Shown: positions 6,973-16,593 of the stretch, piece after piece
Position numbering within the stretch: position 1 is the stretch's first letter
How the letters are laid out: each line of letters starts with the position of its first letter
Origin: Prochloraceae cyanobacterium PL24a_bin.78
GTDB taxonomy: Bacteria > Cyanobacteriota > Cyanobacteriia > Cyanobacteriales > JANQIW01
DNA: 48,344 bases
Reading direction: 5' to 3'
Assembly (NCBI GenBank): GCA_028281945.1
Contig: JANQIW010000129.1
Location: 1-48,344, forward strand
Notes under the pieces: generated by a model
What the model was told of the DNA's origin: nothing
Database searches by the model: none
What the model saw: the letters and a program-made list of their open reading frames with translations, nothing else
Translations under genes and position numbers: made by a program

Positions 6973-8499
6973 ATGAAATTAGCTTACTGGATGTATGCAG
7001 GACCCGCTCATATCGGTACATTACGCATTGCAAGTTCCTTCAAAAATGTACACGCAATTATGCACGCCCCATTGGGAGATGATTATTTCAATGTAATGCG
7101 CTCCATGTTGGAAAGAGAACGGAATTTTACCCCAGTTACTGCTAGTATAGTCGATCGCAACGTTTTAGCAAGGGGTTCCCAAGAAAAAGTCGTAGACAAT
7201 ATTACTCGCAAGGATAAAGAAGAAAACCCCGATTTAATCGTTTTAACTCCCACTTGTACCTCCAGTATCCTCCAAGAAGACCTAGAAAATTTTGTTTCTC
7301 GCGCTCAAATGGATACTCAAGGAGATGTATTATTAGCAGATGTTAACCATTACAGGGTAAACGAATTACAAGCATCCGATCGAACTCTTCATCAAATCCT
7401 AGAATATTACCTCAAAAAAGCACGGAAAAAAGGAGAATTACCAGAAGGAAAAACCGAGAAACCCTCTGTAAATATCCTAGGAATTAGTACATTAGGCTTT
7501 CACAATCAACACGACTGCACAGAATTAAAACGGTTAATGGCAGATTTAGGAATAGAAGTAAACGAAGTAATTCCAGAAGGTGCATCGGTACATAACTTAA
7601 AAAATCTCCCTCGTGCTTGGTTTAATTTAGTACCATATCGTGAAGTAGGATTAATGTCTGCCCGTCTTTTAGAAGAAGAATTTGGGATGCCTTATGTAGA
7701 TATCACTCCCATGGGTGTAGTTGAAACCGCTCGTTGTATCCGTAAAATTCAACAAATCCTCAATAATGCCGGTGCTGATGTGAATTATGAAGAATTCATC
7801 GAGAATCAAACCCTCTATGTTTCCCAAGCAGCCTGGTTTTCTCGTTCCATTGACTGTCAAAATTTAACTGGTAAAAAAGCAGTAGTCTTTGGGGATAATA
7901 CCCATGCCGCAGCTATGACTAAAATTTTGGCAAGGGAAATGGGAATTCATGTTGTTTTAGCTGGAACTTATTGTAAATACGATGCGGATTGGTTTAAAGA
8001 ACAAGTGAGTGAATATTGTGATGAAATCCTCATTAGTGAAGATAACGGCGCAATTGGAGATGCCATCGCAAGAATCGAACCAGCAGCTATTTTTGGTACA
8101 CAAATGGAGCGTCATGTTGGGAAACGTTTAAATATTCCTTGTGGAGTAATTGCAGCACCGATTCATATTCAGAATTTCCCTATTGGATATAAACCATTTA
8201 TGGGTTATGAAGGAACTAACCAGATTGCTGATTTGGTTTATAACTCCTTTACTTTGGGAATGGAGGATCATTTATTAGAAATATTTGGTGGACATGATAC
8301 TAAAGAAGTCATTCATAAAGGAATTTCTGCCGATTCTGACTTGAGTTGGACTAAAGAAGCTAAAGCAGAATTGAATAAAGTACCTGGTTTTGTTCGCGGT
8401 AAAGTGAAGCGTAATACTGAAAAGTTTGCACGTGAGCGCAATATTGGTGAAATTTCCTTAGAGGTTATGTACGCTGCTAAAGAAGCGGTTGGGGCTTAA
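6973..8499 (+). CDS. chlB: Light-independent protochlorophyllide reductase subunit B
   Basis: ChlB, the NB-protein component that with ChlN receives electrons from ChlL and reduces protochlorophyllide in the dark. The 508-residue length and the start [15 protein letters not shown] are those of the family. Asp36 in [11 protein letters not shown] fits the Asp ligand that ChlB donates to the NB cluster. Other landmarks are [28 protein letters not shown] and the C-terminal light-independent reductase region ([25 protein letters not shown], in two halves). AAGGAGA lies 8 bases before ATG 6973. chlL and chlN are not in the window. Confidence 0.97.
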   Translation: MKLAYWMYAGPAHIGTLRIASSFKNVHAIMHAPLGDDYFNVMRSMLERERNFTPVTASIVDRNVLARGSQEKVVDNITRKDKEENPDLIVLTPTCTSSILQEDLENFVSRAQMDTQGDVLLADVNHYRVNELQASDRTLHQILEYYLKKARKKGELPEGKTEKPSVNILGISTLGFHNQHDCTELKRLMADLGIEVNEVIPEGASVHNLKNLPRAWFNLVPYREVGLMSARLLEEEFGMPYVDITPMGVVETARCIRKIQQILNNAGADVNYEEFIENQTLYVSQAAWFSRSIDCQNLTGKKAVVFGDNTHAAAMTKILAREMGIHVVLAGTYCKYDADWFKEQVSEYCDEILISEDNGAIGDAIARIEPAAIFGTQMERHVGKRLNIPCGVIAAPIHIQNFPIGYKPFMGYEGTNQIADLVYNSFTLGMEDHLLEIFGGHDTKEVIHKGISADSDLSWTKEAKAELNKVPGFVRGKVKRNTEKFARERNIGEISLEVMYAAKEAVGA

Positions 8500-8539
8500 T
8501 CTTGCTTTGAATTGAATTTTGCCATCAAATTGTTGTTAG

Positions 8540-8564
8540 TTAAGGTGGTTTGTAACTGCCTTAA
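8540..8564 (+). terminator. Possible hairpin after chlB
   Basis: TTAAGG (8540-8545) and CCTTAA (8559-8564) form a 6-bp stem with a 13-base loop shortly after the chlB stop codon. There is no T tract after it, so the termination role is weak. Confidence 0.3.
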
Positions 8565-8646
8565 TTATAGCTAAAGTAAATTAAATATCATAAGTTATAG
8601 AAAACATTGACTATTATTAAATATTTATCAAGAGAGAATTAAAAAT

Positions 8647-9501
8647 ATGAGTTCTACCATTGAGAATGACATCGGAAATTTTTATGATGCCTCTAGCCAG
8701 TTATGGGAAAAAATCTGGGGTGAACATATGCACCATGGTTATTACGGAAGGGCAGGCAATCAAAAAATCGATCGACGTTTGGCACAAATTAATCTCATTG
8801 AAAAATTGCTAAAGTGGGCCAATATAAATACAGCCAAAAATATCCTCGATGTTGGTTGTGGTATAGGTGGAAGTACATTATATTTAGCAGAGAAATTTCA
8901 AGCCAATGGAGTTGGGATTACTCTCTCTCAAATGCAAGCTTCTAGAGGGAAAGAAAGGGCAATAGAAGCAGGTTTAGAGTCAAGAGTTGAGTTTCAGGTA
9001 GCTAATGCTTTGAATATGCCTTTTGCTGATAACACTTTTGATTTCGTATGGTCATTAGAAAGTGGTGAACATATGGCTGATAAGGTAAAATTTTTAGAGG
9101 AATGCTACCGAGTTCTGCAACCTGGAGGGACTTTTGTTATGGCTACTTGGTGTCATCGTTCTACTAATTCTTTAGCAGGGGAGCTTACTTCACAAGAAAA
9201 GAAGCTTTTAGAAGATATTTATCGGGTATATTGTTTACCTTTTGTGATTTCTTTACAAGAATATGAGGCGATCGCGGGTCTTGATTGTGGTTTTCAAGAT
9301 ATAAAAACCGATGATTGGTCGATGGCTGTCGCTCCTTTTTGGGATGTGGTTATTGATTCTGCTTTGGATTTAAATGCTATTCAAGGGTTGATAGATTCTG
9401 GTTGGAAGACAGTAGAGGCTGCACTTTCTTTAGGTTTAATGACAAAAGGTTACCAAACTGGTTTGATTCGTTTTGGTTTATTAACTGGGAAAAAGTTATA
9501 G
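8647..9501 (+). CDS. Tocopherol O-methyltransferase-like SAM methyltransferase
   Basis: A 284-residue class I SAM-dependent methyltransferase. Motif I is ILDVGCGIGGSTLYLAEKF (about residues 74-92), and the later ANALNMPFADNTFDFVWSLE and VLQPGGTFVMATWCHR are standard. The N-terminal FYDASSQLWEKIWGEHMHHG and the SGEHMADK segment are shared with gamma-tocopherol methyltransferases and related prenyl-quinone or sterol methyltransferases. Gamma-tocopherol to alpha-tocopherol methylation is the best guess, consistent with a photosynthetic membrane role, but the exact substrate cannot be read from sequence. It stands alone 147 bases after chlB. Confidence 0.75.
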   Translation: MSSTIENDIGNFYDASSQLWEKIWGEHMHHGYYGRAGNQKIDRRLAQINLIEKLLKWANINTAKNILDVGCGIGGSTLYLAEKFQANGVGITLSQMQASRGKERAIEAGLESRVEFQVANALNMPFADNTFDFVWSLESGEHMADKVKFLEECYRVLQPGGTFVMATWCHRSTNSLAGELTSQEKKLLEDIYRVYCLPFVISLQEYEAIAGLDCGFQDIKTDDWSMAVAPFWDVVIDSALDLNAIQGLIDSGWKTVEAALSLGLMTKGYQTGLIRFGLLTGKKL

Positions 9502-9626
9502 CAATGGATAAGGATAAGGTCCTTCTTTTGTCACTATCTGAGTTGTTCTATGTTAAAATAATTTAATTAAAAAGTGTGCTATATATTTAAGTTACCTTAA
9601 AAACTTATCTAAAATCGGTAAAAATT

Positions 9627-9881
9627 ATGACACAAGCACAAGAAATTGAAATACAACAAGGAATCTGGATTGACAAAACATGGCTAGAAAAAGCTGGTTT
9701 AAATGATAAAGTCAAGATAATTATTCAAGAACAGGAAATTCATATTATATCTGTTCAAAAAAATATTGCTAATAATTCTGACAAATCTCCAAAAGCTGGT
9801 TTACATCTAGGAGCTATTTCTATAAGTGATGATTTTGATGAATCCTTATCTGACTCGCCATCATCAAGTAAACAATTATAA
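9627..9881 (+). CDS. Orphan AbrB/VapB-like antitoxin
   Basis: An 84-residue protein. The N-terminal half (IEIQQGIWIDKTWLEKAGL, then KVKIIIQEQEIHII) has the beta-hairpin spacing of AbrB-like swapped-hairpin antitoxins. The C-terminal SPKAGLHLGAISISDDFDES is the toxin-binding tail seen in many VapB-like antitoxins (usual form KAGSxxGxIxxSDDFDxPL). Instead of a PIN toxin, the following DNA is the minus-strand higBA pair, whose last codon overlaps this gene by six bases (9876-9881). The tail after SDDFDES looks unrelated to the family, as if the end was replaced. Likely a solitary remnant antitoxin, possibly still expressed. Confidence 0.6.
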   Translation: MTQAQEIEIQQGIWIDKTWLEKAGLNDKVKIIIQEQEIHIISVQKNIANNSDKSPKAGLHLGAISISDDFDESLSDSPSSSKQL

Positions 9882-10208
9882 AAGATCCGACTTTTGATTA
9901 GTTTTTACCTGAATAGGTGTTACAGAAAAGCGTATTCCAAGAGCATTGAGAACTTTGTTAATAGTTTCCATTTTGGGATTTCCTTTTCTTGATAAGGATT
10001 TATATAAGCTTTCACGGTTTAAATTGATTTGTTTAGCCAAAGCAGTCATTCCCCCTTGTGCCCTAACAACATTTTGTAAAGCTTCCTGAAACAACTCCAT
10101 GTCTCCATCCTGTAAGCACTCTTCCAAATAAATCGCTGCATAACAGGGATCTTTCAACAAATCATCACGACCTGAAAAATCCATTGGTCTACTTGGTTCA
10201 ATGTTCAT
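9876..10208 (-). CDS. higA: HigA-type addiction module antidote
   Basis: A 110-residue HTH antitoxin. The DNA-binding part is GGMTALAKQINLNRESLYKSLSRKG (about residues 51-75), a lambda-repressor-like helix-turn-helix, followed by NPKMETINKVLNALGIRFSV, which is diagnostic of the addiction-module antidote family paired with HigB/Gp49-like toxins. Its ATG overlaps the toxin stop codon in an ATGA junction, so the two are translationally coupled. It should neutralise the toxin and repress the operon. It is the second gene, the usual HigBA order. Confidence 0.88.
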   Translation of the reverse strand: MNIEPSRPMDFSGRDDLLKDPCYAAIYLEECLQDGDMELFQEALQNVVRAQGGMTALAKQINLNRESLYKSLSRKGNPKMETINKVLNALGIRFSVTPIQVKTNQKSDLL

Positions 10209-10546
10209 ATATTATTCCTCCTCTGTTTGTAGTCAGTGAGATAATCTTTTGCCTTGGCAATTGTTTTTTCCTGTTCTTTTTTCTCTCCTCCCGCCAGAAG
10301 CAAAACAACCTTCTTTCCTATAAGACTGTAAAAAATACGATATCCTTGCCCGTAGTGTTCTCGTATTTCATAAAGACCACTTGTTCCTTTAATAGACTTC
10401 CAATCACCAAAATTACCATAACGAATACGCTCTAATCGAGCATAAACCTTAATCTGAGCCGTTTTATCTTTTAGAGTATCTAGCCATTCTTGGAAAGGAG
10501 AATATCCTTCCTGATTTTGATATACTTCTATTTCATACCTATTCAT
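10205..10546 (-). CDS. higB: HigB/RelE-type toxin (phage Gp49-like)
   Basis: A 113-residue toxin of the RelE/ParE superfamily, HigB/Gp49-like branch. The order of motifs fits: FQEWLDTLKDKTAQIKVYARLERIRYGNFGD, the core KSIKGTSGLYEIREHYGQGYRIFYSLIGKKVVLLLAGG, then KEQEKTIAKAKDYL. The basic Arg residues in IRE and YRIFY correspond to the mRNA-cleaving site of the family. Its intact frame and full length suggest a working ribosome-associated mRNA interferase, in contrast to the other, broken toxin-antitoxin loci nearby. Confidence 0.88.
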   Translation of the reverse strand: MNRYEIEVYQNQEGYSPFQEWLDTLKDKTAQIKVYARLERIRYGNFGDWKSIKGTSGLYEIREHYGQGYRIFYSLIGKKVVLLLAGGEKKEQEKTIAKAKDYLTDYKQRRNNI

Positions 10547-10554
10547 TCCTTAAT

Positions 10555-10572
10555 TGTAGCCTGTAGACTACA
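10555..10572 (-). promoter_or_regulatory. Palindrome upstream of higB, probable HigA operator
   Basis: TGTAGCCTGTAGACTACA is palindromic except for one central mismatch pair and ends nine bases upstream of the higB start. Type II antitoxins bind such sites to autoregulate. Confidence 0.5.
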
Positions 10573-10594
10573 TCTTTGACAAATAGTTTTAATA

Positions 10595-11005
10595 TTAATT
10601 ATTTTTATGTTTCCCCTCAACCTTTTCAGCCAACCAATAACCCACCAAAATACCAAGTAAACTAAACAAACCATCTAGAAAACTAAAAGTGCGAAGAGGA
10701 GAAAAAGACTGTAAACCCTCCTCAACAATAGTGAAAATACCAAACAAAAAAGGCCAAAAAGGAACAATCAAACCAAACAAATTCAACCTCTTTCTTTGGA
10801 GAAAAAGATGCCCCGAATAAGCCACAATCCCATATAAAATAAAATGAGCAACGATATCGATGAAAGGAATACTCATGAAACCTGGAATAATTCTATTTAT
10901 ATGATTAGATAGTGTGCCCAAATAAGCAAATATCAAAATCAGAAGAAAACATCCTAAACATAGGAAAACAGAAAACTTCTTAAAAGATCGAAATAAATTT
11001 TTCAT
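10595..11005 (-). CDS. VanZ-like family membrane protein
   Basis: A 136-residue membrane protein with four hydrophobic segments. The VanZ-family pattern is present: DIVAHFILYGIVAYSGHLFL in the second helix region, then EEGLQSFSPLRTFSFLDGLF, matching the usual EExQxFxPxRxxxxxDxxxN signature, and a last helix LLGILVGYWLAEK. The family includes the teicoplanin-resistance protein VanZ, but most members have no known function; the conserved His and Glu-Glu hint at envelope lipid or peptidoglycan-related activity. It is divergent from aroC, with a 64-base shared upstream region. Confidence 0.8.
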   Translation of the reverse strand: MKNLFRSFKKFSVFLCLGCFLLILIFAYLGTLSNHINRIIPGFMSIPFIDIVAHFILYGIVAYSGHLFLQRKRLNLFGLIVPFWPFLFGIFTIVEEGLQSFSPLRTFSFLDGLFSLLGILVGYWLAEKVEGKHKNN

Positions 11006-11069
11006 TATTATGCTACTATGATAATCTTTGCAAATTAAAAACTAAGAATTAAAATATACATTAAAAACT

Positions 11070-12152
11070 ATGGGCAGTACATTCGGTCATATATTTAGAA
11101 TTACAACCTTTGGAGAATCTCACGGCGGAGGGGTAGGAGTAGTCATCGATGGTTGCCCTCCCAAACTAGAAATTACCCCAGAAGAAATCCAAAAAGATCT
11201 CGATCGCAGAAAACCCGGCCAGAGTAAAATAACCACCCCAAGGAAAGAAACCGACACTTGCGAAATCATTTCAGGAGTATTCCAAGGGAAAACCACCGGC
11301 ACACCCATCGCCATTTTAGTTAGAAATAAAGATGCCCGCTCTCAAGATTATGACGAAATTTCCCAAAAATATCGCCCCAGTCATGCCGATGCCACCTACG
11401 ATGCTAAATATGGTATCCGCAACTGGCAAGGTGGAGGTCGATCGTCTGCAAGGGAAACCATTGGTAGAGTAGCCGCTGGAGTCATTGCTAAAAAAATCCT
11501 CCAACAAACTGCCGGTGTAGAAATCGTGGCCTATGTCAAACGGATTAAAGATTTAGAAGCCACAGTAGATCCCAATACCGTTACCTTAGAACAAGTAGAA
11601 AGTAACATAGTTCGTTGCCCGGATGCCCAGAGTGCCGAGAAAATGATTGAATTAATTGATAGCATTCGCCAAGAAAAAGACTCCTTAGGAGGTGTGGTGG
11701 AATGTGTCGCTCGTAATGTACCCAAAGGATTAGGGGATCCCGTGTTTGATAAACTCGAAGCTGAATTAGCTAAGGCAATTATGTCGTTACCCGCCACTAA
11801 AGGCTTTGAAATAGGATCAGGTTTTGCAGGCACTCTTTTAACTGGCAGTCAACATAACGACGAATTTTATACTGATGATGATGGTAATATCCGCACTGCC
11901 ACTAATCGATCGGGAGGTATTCAAGGAGGTATTTCTAATGGGGAAAATATCATTATGAAAGCCGCATTTAAACCCACCGCCACCATTGGGAAAGAACAAC
12001 GCACCGTTTCTAAGGCAGGTGAGGAGACTACTTTAGCCGCTAAAGGAAGACATGATCCTTGTGTTTTACCTAGGGCTGTGCCTATGGTGGAAGCTATGGT
12101 TGCTTTGGTATTGTGCGATCGTCTTTTATGTCAAAGGGCACAATGTGGGTAG
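11070..12152 (+). CDS. aroC: Chorismate synthase
   Basis: Chorismate synthase, last step of the shikimate pathway, converting EPSP to chorismate with reduced FMN in the cytosol. The N-terminal signature [20 protein letters not shown], the central [22 protein letters not shown] (two parts) with [16 protein letters not shown], and the C-terminal [16 protein letters not shown] and [20 protein letters not shown] are all present. The 360-residue length is normal. ATG 11070 starts at the conserved MGSTFGH. It is a single gene followed by a short C-rich tandem repeat. Confidence 0.97.
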   Translation: MGSTFGHIFRITTFGESHGGGVGVVIDGCPPKLEITPEEIQKDLDRRKPGQSKITTPRKETDTCEIISGVFQGKTTGTPIAILVRNKDARSQDYDEISQKYRPSHADATYDAKYGIRNWQGGGRSSARETIGRVAAGVIAKKILQQTAGVEIVAYVKRIKDLEATVDPNTVTLEQVESNIVRCPDAQSAEKMIELIDSIRQEKDSLGGVVECVARNVPKGLGDPVFDKLEAELAKAIMSLPATKGFEIGSGFAGTLLTGSQHNDEFYTDDDGNIRTATNRSGGIQGGISNGENIIMKAAFKPTATIGKEQRTVSKAGEETTLAAKGRHDPCVLPRAVPMVEAMVALVLCDRLLCQRAQCG

Positions 12153-12166
12153 TTTTTTGCCTCTAA

Positions 12167-12213
12167 TCTCCCCACTCTCCCATTCTCCCACTCTCCCATT
12201 CTCCCATTCCCCA
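12167..12213 (-). repeat. Short tandem repeat, G-rich on the minus strand
   Basis: A run of CTCCCATT/CTCCCACT units just after aroC. It is the reverse complement of the GGGAGAATGGGAGA units in copies B and D, but here without the conserved tail found in those copies. Confidence 0.65.
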
Positions 12214-12330
12214 TGATTATTGTGGGACATTTAGATCTCAGTTGAATTTTTTTGCCAATTATGACATGAAAGATTAACTTTCTGGTAGAATCTTAGAGAA
12301 AGTTTAAAAAATGTAACTAAAGTTTAATAA

Positions 12331-13308
12331 ATGAATATATTAATAGTCGGTGCAACAGGTACATTAGGAAGACAAATAGCACGTCAGGCAATAGATAGAG
12401 GAGATAAAGTCAGATGTTTGGTAAGATCCTTCAACAAAGGAGCTTTTCTCAAAGAATGGGGAGCGGAATTAGTCAAAGGCAACATTTGTAAACCTGAAAC
12501 CTTACCTCCAGCCTTAGAAGGGATAGACGCAGTAATTGATGCTGCCACAGCCAGAGCAACAGATTCTCTAAATATTAAAGAAATTGATTGGGATGGTAAA
12601 GTTAATCTCATACAAGCTGTCAAAGCCGCCGGCATAGAACGTTACATTTTTTTCTCAATTCTCAATGCCAAAGAATATCGCAATGTTCCTTTAATGGAAA
12701 TCAAATACTGTACTGAGTTATTTTTAGCAGAATCCGGTTTAAAATATACCATTCTTAAACCATGTGGCTTTATGCAAGGACTAATACCTCAATATGCCAT
12801 ACCTATTTTAGATAATCAAGCAGTTTGGGTAACAGGAAAAAGTAGTCCAATTGCTTATATGGATACCCAAGATATAGCAAAATTCACCCTAAAAGCCTTA
12901 GATGTACCTGAAACAGAAAAACAAAGTTATCCAATAGTTGGTACAAGAGCATGGAGTGGAGATGAAATCATTGCATTATGTGAGAGACTTAGTGGAGAAC
13001 AAGCCAAAGTTTCTCGTCTACCATTAGGATTATTAAAGGCAATGCGTAATATCACTCGGTTTTTCCAATGGACTTTGAATGCCAGCGATCGTCTAGCATT
13101 TGCTGAAGTAATTGCCAAAGGAGAACCATTAAATGCCTCAATGGATGAAGTATATCAAGTATTTGGGATGGATTCTCAAGAAATAACCACCGTAGAAGCA
13201 TATTTACAAGAATACTTTAATCGCATTATGAAAAAGCTCAAAGAAATAGGTTACGAGAAGAAGAAGAAAAAACAAAAGAAAAAAACACCTTTTAAATCTA
13301 AATCTTAA
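12331..13308 (+). CDS. ycf39: Ycf39-like photosystem II assembly protein (atypical SDR)
   Basis: A 325-residue atypical short-chain dehydrogenase/NmrA-type protein. The Rossmann NAD(P) motif is NILIVGATGTLGRQIARQAI at the very start, followed by GDKVRCLVRS. The usual SDR Tyr-Lys pair is replaced by a less canonical FSILNAKEYRNVPLMEIKY region, as in Ycf39. In Synechocystis Ycf39 binds high-light-inducible proteins and helps deliver chlorophyll to nascent D1 during photosystem II assembly. The location directly before an NAD kinase matches the slr0399-slr0400 order of Synechocystis. The C-terminus is an unusual lysine-rich tail (EKKKKKQKKKTPFKSKS). Confidence 0.88.
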   Translation: MNILIVGATGTLGRQIARQAIDRGDKVRCLVRSFNKGAFLKEWGAELVKGNICKPETLPPALEGIDAVIDAATARATDSLNIKEIDWDGKVNLIQAVKAAGIERYIFFSILNAKEYRNVPLMEIKYCTELFLAESGLKYTILKPCGFMQGLIPQYAIPILDNQAVWVTGKSSPIAYMDTQDIAKFTLKALDVPETEKQSYPIVGTRAWSGDEIIALCERLSGEQAKVSRLPLGLLKAMRNITRFFQWTLNASDRLAFAEVIAKGEPLNASMDEVYQVFGMDSQEITTVEAYLQEYFNRIMKKLKEIGYEKKKKKQKKKTPFKSKS

Positions 13309-13569
13309 AAAATGCTATCCAACTACGAGATAATGTCCTAATATTCTTTACCAGAAAGGAGGCTCTATTTCAAAACTGAAAATTCAAACTAAAAATCTAG
13401 ATAGATCTTGGCAAAATCAATCTATCAATCTATGATAACTAGTCAGAATCAACAAAATATGTCAGGATAAACAGGATAGACTTGGAATCTAGAATAGTAT
13501 CTAGAAACAGTCTGAATAATTAACAAAAATTTGATTAAACATTTAAAGTTTTAAGTAGGATAAAAAGTT

Positions 13570-14487
13570 GTGCCAAAAGCAGGCATTATCTACAACGATA
13601 TCAAACCAATCGCTTGTCAAACTGCAAGAAAATTGGAAAAACAATTTAAAGATCTCGGATGGGAAGTCTTTCTAGAAACAGGTTTTGGAGGAATACTAGG
13701 TTATTCTCGACCTGAAAGTCCCGTTTGTCACACTCGGATCGAAGAAATAACACCACCGAACTTTCAGTCAGGAATTGAATTCGGAATTGTTTTAGGAGGA
13801 GATGGAACAGTTTTATCAGCATTTCGTCAGGTAGCACCATGTAATATACCTTTACTCACAGTTAATACAGGACATTTAGGATTTTTAACAGAAATCTACC
13901 TGAATCAATTACCCGGTGTTTTAGACAAATTAATAGCAGGGGATTATGAAATTGAAGAGCGATCGATGCTAAGAGTACAAGTATCTCGCCAAGATGTATT
14001 ATTATGGGAAGCCCTTTGCCTTAACGAAATGGTAATACACAGAGAACCTTTAACAAGTATGTGTCATTTTGAAATCAAAATAGGCAGACACGCACCTGTG
14101 GATATTGCCGCAGATGGAATCATTATCTCTACTCCTACAGGTTCCACGGCTTACTCACTCAGTGCAGGAGGGCCAGTAGTAACCCCCGACGTACCAGTGT
14201 TAGAATTAGCCCCCATTTGTCCCCATTCTTTAGCTTCTCGTTCTCTAGTTTTTAGTGACAAAGAAGCAGTAACCATCAATCCTGCCACACCGAATCAAAT
14301 GGTAATGGTAGTAGATGGCAATGGTGGTTGTTATATTCATCCAGAAGATCAAGTATTGATCAAACGATCGCAATATAATGCTCGTTTTATTCGTTTGCAA
14401 CCGCCAGAATTCTTCCGTATTTTGCGAGAAAAATTAGGGTGGGGTTTACCTCATATTGCCAAACCTGATTCTGAGGAACTTCCTTGA
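13570..14487 (+). CDS. nadK: NAD kinase
   Basis: ATP-dependent NAD kinase making NADP+, 305 residues. The start is GTG 13570, preceded by AAGTAGGA. The catalytic motif [16 protein letters not shown] (about residues 75-90) and [10 protein letters not shown] are diagnostic, followed by [31 protein letters not shown] and the C-terminal VDGNGG. It follows ycf39 as in Synechocystis, where slr0400 is one of two NAD kinases; which of the two types this is was judged from gene order. A 261-base gap separates the two genes, so they may have separate promoters. Confidence 0.95.
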   Translation: MPKAGIIYNDIKPIACQTARKLEKQFKDLGWEVFLETGFGGILGYSRPESPVCHTRIEEITPPNFQSGIEFGIVLGGDGTVLSAFRQVAPCNIPLLTVNTGHLGFLTEIYLNQLPGVLDKLIAGDYEIEERSMLRVQVSRQDVLLWEALCLNEMVIHREPLTSMCHFEIKIGRHAPVDIAADGIIISTPTGSTAYSLSAGGPVVTPDVPVLELAPICPHSLASRSLVFSDKEAVTINPATPNQMVMVVDGNGGCYIHPEDQVLIKRSQYNARFIRLQPPEFFRILREKLGWGLPHIAKPDSEELP

Positions 14488-14630
14488 GTATTAATCTGTC
14501 AAAACTTCTAACCCTTTCTATTTAAGGATCTCTGGCAGGAAACTGAGAAGAGTAAACAGAAATCCCATAGTTTAATTATGCTAAAACATAAGCAGTAGTT
14601 TAGCTAAGCATTTATACTCAAACTAAATTT

Positions 14631-15326
14631 ATGACATCTGTTATATCAAACCCTAATCATTCCGTTTTGTTAGTTAAAATACCAGAATCTCTAGCTCAAC
14701 AAGCCAGCGTTGATTTAAATTATGCTGGATTTACAACAGCAGTGGCCATTGATTTTAACTTAGCAAAAGAGAAATATAAACAAATACAACCTGGAATGGT
14801 AATCATCGACTACGATTTAGCCGGAGAATCAGGATTAAAGTTTTGTCGTGATTTGAGAAATGATGGTAATCGCAATCCTATTTTACTTTTAGTAGAACAA
14901 GCAATAATTGATTTTCGCGTTAATTGTCTAGAAGCAGGTGCTGATGATTATTTAATTAAACCCTATAATTCACAACAATTTTTGAATTTTATCAAGTTAT
15001 ACCTCCAACCTAAAACTGAATCTAAACAATATTTAAGCTTTTTAGATTTGATTTTAGATTTGAATACTCGTCGTCTCATCCGCAACGATCGAGGAATTGA
15101 CTTAACCATGAAAGAATTTGAGTTATTAAAATATCTCATGTCCCATCCTCAAGAAGTCTTAAGTAGAGAACAAATCTTAGAAAATGTTTGGGGTTACGAT
15201 TTTACAGGTGAATCAAATGTGATTGAAGTTTATATTCGTTATTTGCGTCTTAAACTAGAAAGTGAAGGTCAAAAGCGTCTTATTCAAACAGTAAGAGGAG
15301 TTGGATATGTTTTGAGGGATTCATAG
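14631..15326 (+). CDS. OmpR-type response regulator with atypical receiver (NblR-like)
   Basis: A 231-residue two-component regulator: receiver (about 10-125) and C-terminal winged helix (about 130-230, with LTMKEFELLKYLMSHPQEVL and the recognition region VIEVYIRYLRLKLE). In the receiver, Asp60 (VIIDYDLAGESG) and Lys110 (DDYLIKPY) are present, but the Mg-binding acid pair after the first strand is replaced (VLLVKIPES) and the switch Thr is Val or Glu (ILLLVEQA). Such a non-canonical receiver is a known feature of NblR, the cyanobacterial regulator of phycobilisome degradation, which can act without phosphorylation. NblR is the best candidate; another OmpR-type regulator is possible. Confidence 0.82.
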   Translation: MTSVISNPNHSVLLVKIPESLAQQASVDLNYAGFTTAVAIDFNLAKEKYKQIQPGMVIIDYDLAGESGLKFCRDLRNDGNRNPILLLVEQAIIDFRVNCLEAGADDYLIKPYNSQQFLNFIKLYLQPKTESKQYLSFLDLILDLNTRRLIRNDRGIDLTMKEFELLKYLMSHPQEVLSREQILENVWGYDFTGESNVIEVYIRYLRLKLESEGQKRLIQTVRGVGYVLRDS

Positions 15327-16291
15327 AACCAAGATTGATATAGTCTATTATTTTACTAAAGTAGATACAATTCAATGCTAAAAATTCAAAGGGAAAATTT
15401 TTATCCTAGATAATTTTCCCCCTACGGTTTTCAATTTATGTTTCACAAAGAAATAACTTTTTAAAAATATGAAAATTCCAAAGTATTAAATTAGCAAATA
15501 CCAATTAATCACAATTCCAATCAAACATTATTGGAATAAACTTAAAGTTATAGTATGTTTATAATTAATAATTGAAAAATCCTATACCTAAGTAAAATCT
15601 AAATATATTTTATCAATAAGTTTTCTATACAAAAACTTCAAAATTAGTTCCTCACAAGTTTTATGGATTTATGACAAAATCTCAAAGAAAGAGATGAAAA
15701 TCATAACCATCTTTCTAAGATAAATATCACAATCAATCTTAATTAGGGGTTTTGATCAAAAATCAAAAATAAACCATAAAAAAACCTTGTTGAATGATTG
15801 ATAAAATTAAAACAATTTAATCTTTTTTTTGCCAAAACAATCTTAAAAATTTCTAAAAAATAGATACAATGGATTAATATTGAATACAATGTAAATCTTC
15901 CTTACCTTTAGGTTTTGGAGTTAAAATGACTAGTTTGAAATTAAAGTTTTGATGAAAGCACAGTAAAACTAACTAGATCATTTTATACATTACGTCAAGT
16001 AAAAATCTGAAACAATTAGAGCTTAGAAAGAAGAACCAATACCTTGTTCAATTTGATAAGAATAAACTAATGGCTGAAAAATTTGGTTATTTGGGATCAA
16101 AATGAAAGAATGATATATCTATCAGTCTCAAGGGAAAAGTTATTTCAACATAATTTAAGTTTCAACATAATTAAGTAAGAAAAGAAAATAGTAGCAATAA
16201 ATACCAAATACCAATTGCAGATCTATTTTTTATAGTTAATGGATCAAAGATCAAAAAAAATGTTGTTTACAATTAAGGAAGAAAATAGAGA
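15327..16291. other. Long AT-rich intergenic region, no gene recognised
   Basis: A 965-base stretch between the response regulator and the DUF2949 gene. Only very short frames occur on either strand, none resembling a photosystem or cytochrome small subunit, and no tRNA-like fold was seen. A T-rich hairpin-like element (TTTTGATCAAAAATC) lies near 15750. The length suggests a long 5' leader, distal promoter or small RNA, but nothing in the sequence proves this. Confidence 0.5.
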
Positions 16292-16483
16292 ATGGCACCA
16301 ATAACATATTCTAAATTTATTGAGTTTCTCCAAGAAGAATTATCTCTATCTCATTACTCTATTGAGATGGCTCAACGCTCAGTAAAACAAAACGTCACAT
16401 TATTACCAATGGTTCTTTGGCAATATGGTTTAGTAACCTTAGAAGAACTAGATAAAATCTATGATTGGTTAGAAACAGTTTAA
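16292..16483 (+). CDS. DUF2949 small cyanobacterial protein
   Basis: A 63-residue protein matching the cyanobacterial DUF2949 family: FIEFLQEELSLSHYSIEMA, then LPMVLWQYGLVTLEELDKIY and DWLETV. The role is unknown. AAGGAAG lies about 10 bases before the ATG. It follows a 965-base gap and is followed by a strong hairpin terminator, so it is a one-gene transcript. No membrane segment is present. Confidence 0.85.
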   Translation: MAPITYSKFIEFLQEELSLSHYSIEMAQRSVKQNVTLLPMVLWQYGLVTLEELDKIYDWLETV

Positions 16484-16540
16484 GGTTAAATATGATCGTA
16501 ATTCTATGTTTAATAAGCTGTTTTTACCACAACAAAAAAC

Positions 16541-16576
16541 AACCAAGCGGGTCGAAATTTGACCCGTTGTTTATTT
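16541..16576 (+). terminator. Rho-independent terminator after DUF2949 gene
   Basis: GCGGGTC, loop GAAATTT, GACCCGT form a 7-bp stem (16547-16567), extended by AACAAC pairing with GTTGTT across a small bulge, then TTTATTT. It lies 64 bases past the stop codon and 18 bases before the next start. Confidence 0.75.
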
Positions 16577-16593
16577 AGAAATTAAATTCAAAT

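Noticed and set aside
10184-10435. Plus-strand open frame of 83 codons
   Set aside because: Antisense to higB, no start signal and hydrophobic random-like sequence.
11120-11833. Three minus-strand open frames under aroC
   Set aside because: They are antisense to a textbook chorismate synthase and contain no family motif.
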